Shown piece by piece: positions 36,101 to 44,200 of a stretch of DNA of 64,000 nucleotides. The stretch spans positions 1 to 64,000 of the forward strand of contig CACZEL010000011.1 in NCBI GenBank assembly GCA_902780235.1, given 5' to 3'. The notes below the pieces were generated by a model, which saw only the letters and a list, made by a program, of their open reading frames with translations, was not told where the DNA came from and made no database searches. Both the position numbers and the translations under genes were made by a program. The first letter of the stretch is position 1; every line of letters starts with the position of its first letter. The stretch is from an uncultured Bacteroidales bacterium (GTDB taxonomy: Bacteria > Bacteroidota > Bacteroidia > Bacteroidales > Paludibacteraceae).

Positions 36101-37267
36101 TTATACTTCAAATCCTCGTCCGTACTTCTTTTGTATCCACAGCATTAAGAAATAATCGTTAACTTGATAGTATTTTTGACCGGCTTGATTGATATATTCT
36201 GCTACCCAACCATCGGCCTTTAATTTACGGACTGCCGACTGAACAGAACTGGCAGAACCTAAACGATATTTACCTACAAATGCTGTACTTGTTATTTGCA
36301 TAGCTTTGCCGCTCCGAGCGATAGCATAGAGGACTTCTTTCTGAGAGGATCCGACGGACATTAAATGCGTGCGATAGCTAAAGTCATTCTCTTCAATGAT
36401 TTCATCAATCGCCTGTCGAATCGTGTCTATTGTACACCATTCTTTTTTTCCCGTTAAAGAGAAGGCGATATTCAGCGTTTTCTGCATGGCAAACGTATTG
36501 CCGTCAAACAAGTCATATACGCGATCTACATCTTCCGGCGCAATATGCTTGTCATATTCCTCAAAGTGCATTGTTGCAAAGGCGTTGTATTTGCTTCGTT
36601 CAATTTGCTCCAATGTGATTGTTGCGGCGCTATTATAAAATGGACGATTGTAATCTTGAAACATCTGACCTAATAAATGCCGGTCGGAGCCCGCAAAAAC
36701 AAATTTGCAGTTTTGCATCTTCTGGATATGCGTCCGTAGAATGGCTTCTACATTCTTTTCCGGATAGTCTGCTATTCGCTGAAACTCATCAATAGCTACA
36801 ATGCATGGCTTTTCTGCTTGCTCCAAAAAACGAAATACCTCTTCGATGGTATAGATTGCATTTTCTATATGACCGATAGACAGACTTAATTTCGGAAATC
36901 CGGTCATGGGGTCGATCGTATATTCAGTATGCAATGATTGCACTGTTTGTGCAAATTGTTTCATTAACTTATCGCTCAACGAAGCAGTAGCCTCAAACAC
37001 GGCTTTCCCGAACTCATAGGTAAATTCTTGCAAATTACCCGTTTGCAATATATCTACAAAGATCGTATAGTACTTTCCTTTGATGGCAGGTTGCTCAAAA
37101 CAATGCTCAATCAATTTGCTTTTTCCGATACGACGCGGAGCATGGAGCACGACGTTTTGCCCATTAGTCAAATAGCGAACCAATCGCTCGGTCTCTTTCT
37201 CGCGATCACAAAAATAGGGATCTGGAATAGTTCCAAGGACTATAAAAGGATTTGTCACTTTTTCCAT
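36101..37267 (-). CDS. AAA-type ATPase of the archaeal-ATPase (PF01637-like) family
   Basis: I start at 37,267 (MEKVTNPFIVLG), since the longer ORF begins inside the promoter. The 388-aa product has Walker A HAPRRIGKSKLIEH (near residue 45), Walker B PCIVAIDEFQRIADY (near 160), a sensor region KFVFAGSDRHLLGQMF and a C-terminal winged-helix part (SAVRKLKADGWVAEY). Such ATPases are scattered in Bacteroidales and archaea, often next to mobile or defence genes; their cellular job is mostly unknown. It has its own promoter and so is a separate unit from the upstream peptide/DUF operon. Lower G+C than the housekeeping genes is visible by eye. Confidence 0.85.
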   Translation of the reverse strand: MEKVTNPFIVLGTIPDPYFCDREKETERLVRYLTNGQNVVLHAPRRIGKSKLIEHCFEQPAIKGKYYTIFVDILQTGNLQEFTYEFGKAVFEATASLSDKLMKQFAQTVQSLHTEYTIDPMTGFPKLSLSIGHIENAIYTIEEVFRFLEQAEKPCIVAIDEFQRIADYPEKNVEAILRTHIQKMQNCKFVFAGSDRHLLGQMFQDYNRPFYNSAATITLEQIERSKYNAFATMHFEEYDKHIAPEDVDRVYDLFDGNTFAMQKTLNIAFSLTGKKEWCTIDTIRQAIDEIIEENDFSYRTHLMSVGSSQKEVLYAIARSGKAMQITSTAFVGKYRLGSASSVQSAVRKLKADGWVAEYINQAGQKYYQVNDYFLMLWIQKKYGRGFEV

Positions 37268-37285
37268 AATTTTTAAATTTTGCTG

Positions 37286-37317
37286 CAAAAGTACAACAAT
37301 TTTTTGAATTATGCAAA
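37286..37317 (-). promoter_or_regulatory. Bacteroidetes-type promoter of the ATPase gene
   Basis: TACTTTTG (37,286-37,293) and TTTG (37,314-37,317) on the minus strand, spacer 20; start codon 19 nt downstream. Confidence 0.75.
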
Positions 37318-37353
37318 TTTAATTATTCAAAATGTATAATTTGTTTTAAATAA

Positions 37354-37384
37354 AATAAAAAATGGAGCGCCGAACGCTCCATTT
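37354..37384 (-). terminator. Terminator of the DUF4160-DUF2442-peptide operon
   Basis: Stem AAATGGAGCG / CGCTCCATTT (10 bp, 5-nt loop); on the minus strand a T-rich stretch follows. Confidence 0.85.
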
Positions 37385-37429
37385 CTCTCATTCTCTAACT
37401 CGTTAACTCTTTCATTCGTTAACTCCTTA
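37385..37429. repeat. Degenerate octamer array (CGTTAACT-type)
   Basis: Five 8-nt units: CTCTCATT, CTCTAACT, CGTTAACT, CTTTCATT, CGTTAACT, then CCTTA. It covers the stop codon of the small peptide gene. A near copy lies at 38,254-38,290. Confidence 0.85.
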
Positions 37430-37594
37430 GAACACCGGTGTCCGTGTCGGATTCTTCGGACGCCAAGAAGGTGCAAGGCTTCCTCCTACGCCGGGACCGG
37501 ACGAAGATGCTGCTAATACGATGGGATCCATTAAAGCGTCTTTTGGCGCTACCATTGTGTCAACTTTCGGTTGTATGTATGTACGTTTTTTCAT
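37427..37594 (-). CDS. Small peptide (55 aa) with K-x-Y-x-x-P start, member 3
   Basis: The ORF begins MKKRTYIQPKVDTMVAPK and ends with a Gly/Ser/Pro-rich tail (WRPKNPTRTPVF). Its end RxxVF resembles the end of member 1 (RTDVF). It starts 28 bases after the DUF2442 gene and is followed by a strong terminator, so it is the last gene of the DUF4160-DUF2442 operon. Here it is not beside a ~590-aa secreted paralogue, which separates it from members 1 and 2. No signal peptide. Function unknown. Confidence 0.65.
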   Translation of the reverse strand: MKKRTYIQPKVDTMVAPKDALMDPIVLAASSSGPGVGGSLAPSWRPKNPTRTPVF

Positions 37595-37622
37595 AATCGT
37601 GATATTCTTTAGCAGTTGAAAA

Positions 37623-37892
37623 TTATGCAGCTTTCAATAAATCAAGCACAGAGTAAATTCGTGTCATATGTTCGAATGAGAAATACTGATCATCCAATAT
37701 CATCCATTCATTGCGGCGCTTAACCGACATGTGCTGGATGTCAGGGAACATAGATACAGGAACGATAATCACACGACCATCGGTCAGCGACACAGAGAAC
37801 TTTCCTCTATACGAGGTAAAATCCATGTCTTTTATACCTATTTTAACATTTGGCATTTTGCACATAATTGCTTCTCCAAATTTATTTACCAA
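37623..37892 (-). CDS. DUF2442-family small protein
   Basis: The core SYRGKFSVSLTDGRVIIVPVSMFPDI and WMILDDQYFSF match the DUF2442 pattern (a short beta-rich protein with SLxDGRxxxVPxxxFP and a final xxxHWxxxDxxL-like part). The ORF is 89 aa from 37,892, but starts at 37,868 or 37,859 would fit the family length better. It overlaps the end of the DUF4160 gene, so the pair is co-translated. DUF4160-DUF2442 pairs are recurrent in bacteria and have been suggested to be toxin-antitoxin-like; no function is proven to my knowledge. Confidence 0.75.
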   Translation of the reverse strand: MVNKFGEAIMCKMPNVKIGIKDMDFTSYRGKFSVSLTDGRVIIVPVSMFPDIQHMSVKRRNEWMILDDQYFSFEHMTRIYSVLDLLKAA

Positions 37893-38178
37893 TATTCTTT
37901 AATTCGGTCTTTTCGCCACGGAATGTCAATGTGATTTGGTCATTGATCAGATTCCAATGCTTATCAATCGCCTGAACGATCAAATTATTCTCTTTTGTAC
38001 TTAATTCTGATTCAGCTATTTCTATACATTTAGCGCCATTAGATTCTATCCATATTTTAGCAACAGATTTACGATGCCGTCCGCCTTTTCTAAAGACATG
38101 CACATGTCTGCGGTTATCGTTTGCATCAATAGGCATTGTTACCAGAATGAATGTCTTTATGAACGCTAACTGTCCCAT
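37882..38178 (-). CDS. DUF4160-family small protein
   Basis: I start at 38,178 (MGQLAFIKTF), giving 98 aa, because the longer ORF runs through the promoter. The block HVHVFRKGGRHRKSVAKIWIE fits DUF4160, whose members share an HVHV motif and a following basic/acid strand. It is the first gene of an operon with DUF2442 and a small peptide, behind a consensus promoter at 38,196-38,227. A toxin-antitoxin-like role is a guess from the recurring pair. Confidence 0.75.
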   Translation of the reverse strand: MGQLAFIKTFILVTMPIDANDNRRHVHVFRKGGRHRKSVAKIWIESNGAKCIEIAESELSTKENNLIVQAIDKHWNLINDQITLTFRGEKTELKNIGK

Positions 38179-38195
38179 ACTTTCCTTTTCGGCTG

Positions 38196-38227
38196 CAAAG
38201 GTACTACAAAAATCTGACATATGCAAA
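38196..38227 (-). promoter_or_regulatory. Bacteroidetes-type promoter of the DUF4160 operon
   Basis: TACCTTTG (38,196-38,203) and TTTG (38,224-38,227) on the minus strand, spacer 20; the start codon is 18 nt downstream. Confidence 0.8.
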
Positions 38228-38253
38228 TTTTTGTAGTACTTTTTCACCTTTTT

Positions 38254-38290
38254 CTTTAATTCATTAACTCTTTCATTCGTTAATTCCTTA
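38254..38290. repeat. Degenerate octamer array at the stop of the giant gene
   Basis: Units CTTTAATT, CATTAACT, CTTTCATT, CGTTAATT, CCTTA. It includes the stop codon (38,288-38,290) and matches the array at 37,385-37,429 in most positions. Confidence 0.8.
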
Positions 38291-41200
38291 CTTTACCATT
38301 TTACCGTTCACGTCATACATCTGTCCGCCGCGGAGGATGTAAACATGCTCATCGATGATGACTTTCTGTGCACCGGCTTTCGCATCGATCTGGTCAACAC
38401 CCGTAACTACTGCCGGGGCATTTACAACCAGCCTCAAGCCATATCCTTCGTTCAGGCCTTGCGCCAGATCCAACTCACATGCACTCATCGAGAGGTTCCA
38501 GATGATCGAACCGTTCTGCGTCAGATAGATCGTAGCATTCTCATTCTCCTGTGCGCTGATAGAGTAGGTACCTGCCTTCGGCGTGTTGATCGTCAGTGGA
38601 TATTCAGCTTGGTTGTTGACGAGTTGGAAGTCTGCTGCGCAGAGTTGTGTGCCGTAAGCCGGTATCCACATCTGTGCGCATTTCGCATTACCCATACTCA
38701 TCTTCGCTACGTCACGACCGATCTCGTATTCGTTGGTTGCATCTTCGCGTGCGGTGAAGAAGAGGTTATCCTCGGTCTTACCGGTAGCTGTATTTCTCAG
38801 TTTAACCTCAAAGATAGTATTCTCTATAGCCTTCGGTTCACGAGCCGGAGCCAGAGCGATGTTACCCGTACCGGTGTTAGCGCCGGTAGTGATAGTGATG
38901 CTCTCGGTCAATTCTGCTACCTGTACCATGAAGGCTGTTCCTACGAGCAGGTTTGTCGTTGCAGCAGTACGTGGACGGAAGCAGTTGTCATCGTGATCCA
39001 GGAACTGCAGATAGGAGTAGTCATTCTGACGCGATACTTGCAGGTTCGGGTTACCAACGCCGTTCCAGCCGCTTGCGCCCTCACCGGAAGCAGTTGTGTA
39101 AGATACAGGTACAGAGTTGCTTGCTATCAAGTCTGTTCCTTGTGCTTTCTTGAAGCGGAGCGTCTTATAGTCGGTGTCGCCAACGGTAATGATGTAGAGC
39201 ATACCCGGTACAAGGTTTGTCTCGCGGTATTTCTTCCATGCATAATTGCCGGCAGCACGCTCATCCTCATGGTAAGCCATGATTGCGTATCCTACTTCGT
39301 TCTGCAGCGGTGTATTTTGGTAATATACGCCGTTCATCGTGTTCACAGGGAACGGAACTGAGAATGCGTACCATCCGAACGAAGCTTGTGATGCTTGTGT
39401 CAACTCAATCTCGATCCACACATCGCCGTTAGCCGTGATATTACTATTCGAGATCTCACCGCTCTTACCTCCATCATTGTCATCACCGCTGATGGTACCC
39501 AGCGAAGTCTTAATCGTCAGGTTATTTACCGTCAGCGTGCTTCCTCCGCTTACTTGTCCACCAGCCTCAACCGTCAGGTTGTTCAGAGTAGCCGCCTCGT
39601 TAATCGTCAGCGTAGCGCCATCTTCCACAATCACAGCATCTGTCAGTGTTACATCCGATACATTGGAGTTCGTTGTAATCTTCTTTACCCATTTGTAAAG
39701 AGAAACATTAGCATCTGAACTATAGCAAGAGAAACGATCCTTATTCGTGCTATTGTATCTTAACTTTTTAGAACTTGCATCATTGATAATCTCAGCAATA
39801 TAGTTCGCGTCGATAGTAATATTCCATGAAGCTGCGCTAGTCAGATCTGCCCCTGTGTTGAGGTAGTTGTTGTTACCATTTTGCGGGTCGAACAAGTATC
39901 CAGTGGTTCCGTTGATAGCATACAATGCATATTTGCTATTATAACCCACTTGTATAAACAATTTTGCCACCTCGTCTGTTGGCGTAATCTTATTACCAGA
40001 CTTTGCTACAGATACTTGATTGCGCCAACATTTAGCGTTATCAACATGTTGATTACCCATAGCATAGATAGATTCCGTATTCTCTGCTTGCGCAATAATC
40101 ACAACATCGCCTTCTTTCAGTTGGTTTTGAGCCGTAACCAATACCCATTCGCCGTTTGCAAGGTCAGCATCAGTAATCTCCTGAGCGGTTGGTGTCGGGA
40201 GAATATCTTGCCACAGAGCATTGTAGGTAATCGTGATATCCTCAGTCAAATCGTCCGGCATAGTAACCTCTGTTTCTGCTGCGTAGGTATTTACACCATC
40301 ACTCCAGCCTTGGAATAGTTTACCATCTACATTCGGAGCTGCAGGAGTAGTATAACTTGCGCCCTTATAGATATTCTCTTTGGTATCAACAGTAGTTTCG
40401 CCGTTCTTGAAAGTAATGGTTGTTGCTTTTGCCCATTCATCCCATTGAGCGGTTAGCGTAATGTTATCCTGAACATCCTCAATCGTCTCTGCTGCTTGAT
40501 ATGTAGTAGAACCATCATTCCAACCAATGAAGTCATGGTTTGGCTTCGTCGGCTCAACTGCTTCAATCGTATAACTACTACCCTTAACTACCGTCTGGCT
40601 CGGGAAGTTCCCGGTACCGCCATTTAGCGCGTACTCAACGGTGAGCAGTTCTGCAGGATAAGTCGTGTAGAGTCCCTCTGATGTTTGATAAGTAACTGCA
40701 ATACTGGAGAAGCGTACTTGTTTGGTTGCTGTAAATACTACGGAAGTAGCACTACCTTCCCAAACTTCACCAGTTAAACTTACGTCATTCACGGTGAAGT
40801 TCGTTGCCTTGTAACTGCTTAACGAAACAAACTCTACTTTCTTAACCGTAGTGCCATTTCCATTAACAGTCAATGTCGCATTTGCATATACGCGAATATG
40901 GTTTGTTTCTCCGCTTCCGCTGCTTGCTGTGAATTTAATCGGCTTGCCTTCCTCGATTGTGACATTAGAATAGCTACCAAATCCAGAATTCTTGCTTGCT
41001 GTTTTCTCAACAATATTCGAGCGGGTATAAACTGCATACAAATCAATATCTGCTGCAATCGCATATTCACCTGCATCAATAGTTGTCGGCACTTCAGTAG
41101 TCTCATCGCTCAACTCTGTCTCTGACCAGCCTACGAAACTCCAACCGCCATCTTGTAATTTCTGTGACAGCGTAGCCTCAGGCAGCGTAATACCAGAGCC

Positions 41201-44200
41201 GATAGAAGATTCTTGAATAGTTTCCGAAGCCACACTTCCGTTGCCCGCGTGCAGAGTCGCCGTATAGCGTTTCTTACCTGTTCCGATTACTGCCAGTGCT
41301 ACCGGTTCTGCACCTTCGCTGCTGAACGTAATCGTTGCACTCTTGTCGCCCTCGGCTGTCGGAGCGAAACGAATAGTCAGCGTCTGGCCGTCTTCTGTGC
41401 CGATAACATCATTAGCCAAAGCCGTCTCAACCGTAAAGACATCATCGCCGGTAATCGAATACGTAGCGTTTGCTACCAGATAACTACCTTTCAGGTTAAT
41501 CGTCAAGTCTTTGGTCAAGTTCGGTTCTACATTGCCGAACTCAAGCGGATTGTCTGCCGTCAGCGTCAATACAGGTGTTGGAGCTGTTACCGTTACAGCA
41601 CAAGTCGCAGTGAAGTGTCCATCTTCGGTCTCAACTTGTACAGTACCGTTACCAATAGCTTTTGCAGTTACTTTACCTGTCTGATCTACCTCAATAATTG
41701 TACTTCCTTCTGTTACCGACCAAGTCACATTTTTGTTAGAAGCGTCGTTCGGTTTTACAGTAGCAACCAGTGTCTCAAATTGACCTTCTTCCAAACTCAA
41801 CTCGGTCTTGTTCAATTCTACGCTCGTAGCAGCAACCGTCACAACGATGTCAATAGTTGTTGTCTGTGCACATTTGAAATCGTTGCTAACAGCTTGACGA
41901 GCTTGTACCGTATAAGTACCTGCTACAACCGCACTAAATTTATTTTCATTATTAATTGATGCAGCATTCGCATTATTTGAAATAACGCTATAAGTTACCG
42001 TATTACCATTACCTCCAGTAGTAGCCAGCTGTGCTTTCTCGGAAGCGTCAATAGCTGTCGGAACAGACGAAGCAAATTCCAACTCTGTTTCCGGATCAAC
42101 GCAAATAACCGTCTTGCGATAAATCTGCGGGAGAAGCATTGATGCTGAGAGGTCACTGCTATAAGTCGTGAATCGAGCATTAGTTACATTGTGAAGGATT
42201 CTATTTCCTGCCGTATTGCTATTGCTGATTGTTGCTGCATGAGTGGTTTCATCTATGGAAATTGCCCAATTGAAAGCGTTATTGTCCCATGCCAATTTCT
42301 TTACTGCCGTCTCCTTCAAATATTGTGTGCCATTCGATAATGTCCAATAATTTCCACTCTTTCTTAACGTAAATTGTTGTGCATCTTCACTCAATTCTGT
42401 GATTTCTGATTTGTCTTCGGAGAATGTAGCAACCTCCTCTCCAAAGTAATTTGCGCTATTAGATGTGGTAATAGTACTATTTGTTGTCTTTCCTTGAGTG
42501 TTGCTTGCTATAACGATGATGTCACCATCATTCAAATCGTTAGTACTCTCTACCAACTCCCAAAGTGTCGAACCCGGACCAACTATCTTATAAGCAGCAC
42601 TTGCTACTTCACTCAGCGTCGTGTTCTCTGCAATAGCTACCGCCTTAATGGTCATGTCCGTCGCTACGCTGATAGCCTCTGTATATTTCGTGCTTCCTGT
42701 GGTCGGAGTCTCGCCATCAGTTGTGTAGTAAATATCTGCGCCTTCCGTTTCGCAAGAGAGTACAACGCTCTGAGTCTCCGTATAACGACCGGCCTCTACA
42801 GAGAATGTCGGAGTAGCGCATTGCGGCAGATTAATCGTGTATTCTGCACTCTTAACCGTACTATTGACATAATTCTCTTTAACTGCAACTGCTTTCAGCG
42901 TCAGCGTGTGATCTACGCGAACCGGAGTGCTTCCATAAATCTCTTTCGTACCACTTGTAGCAGGGTTAGAACCATCGGTCGTGTAATAGATTGTTGCATC
43001 TTCTGTAGCACACGTGATGGTTACATTCTTAACTACAGTATATTCGCCTTCATCCACATCAAATGCCGGAGCCTCACATGTCGGCAGAGAAGTGCTGCAA
43101 TCCGTCGTGTAGTTCGTACGTACCGTTGCATCTTCTGTGTAGTTGATGCGAACAGATTTTACGTAAATAGAATTTTCCGTACACGTAACAGTCATCTTTA
43201 CTGCTCCTGATGCTGCATCGCCTGAAGGAGTAAAGGTGGTTGTTCTATCTGTTGTACCACCAGTTACGGTAACGTTATTTGTGGTCGTATAATCTGTTGT
43301 GCCTACCTTTATTGCAATAGAGCCAGTACCTTTACTTGCATTTGTGCTATAAGTAATAACAACTGAACTTACGGCATCATAAGAATCAACCGTTGTTGCA
43401 TTAGCGCCTGAGTATGTAGTGGTAACTTGTACACCTCGTCCTGATTGCATTTGACTACCATCATCACCGGAAGTCCAAGTGGCATCGCCTTCGGTGACTG
43501 TTTCCCAACTCTTGGAACTAAACGTGGTATTTACAAAAGCATCTTGTGTGCCTCCTTCTTCATCTGCAAACACAGCATAATAATCTGCGCCGCCTACAGG
43601 CATCGTCAGCGTGCTAGCATAGTCGAACAAATCTTCAGGAGCGTCCGTTTCATTTGAATAATGCTGCGTTTCTGTCCAACCTACAAATGCCTTACTGTTG
43701 TCGCAATCAGATACCATCGGGCTATAAGGAGTTGTCAATGCCGTACCGGCAATTGCTGTCTGAGTAGTCTTGGTTGTGCCATTAACAATCCAGTTCACTG
43801 TATATTTCGGTGCCCATACAGCATACAGCGTAGCACCTTCCGTTGTCATGGTATAACTAACTTCGTCATCGTACGCCTTGCTTCCGTCAGATGTAGTCGC
43901 CCAACCCATGAACTGATAACCGTCACGCGTAAACGTGTTTGCCGGCAATGCAACTGCAGCATCGAAGACTCTGCTGACAGCATTCATTGTGCCTTCTGCA
44001 TCATCGGCATTCTTGTCAAATGACAAATCATAAGATTTTGCCGACCATCCTGCCCAGAAAGTCAGATTGCCTGTAGCGGTAGTTGCTATTGAGTTTACTG
44101 CATCTCCTTCGAGGTCGCTGTTGTCAAACCAACCATCGAAATTATAACCGGTCTTTGTTACATCGGTCGGCAGCGTCGCACCCTCTGTCTCGGTATAAGA

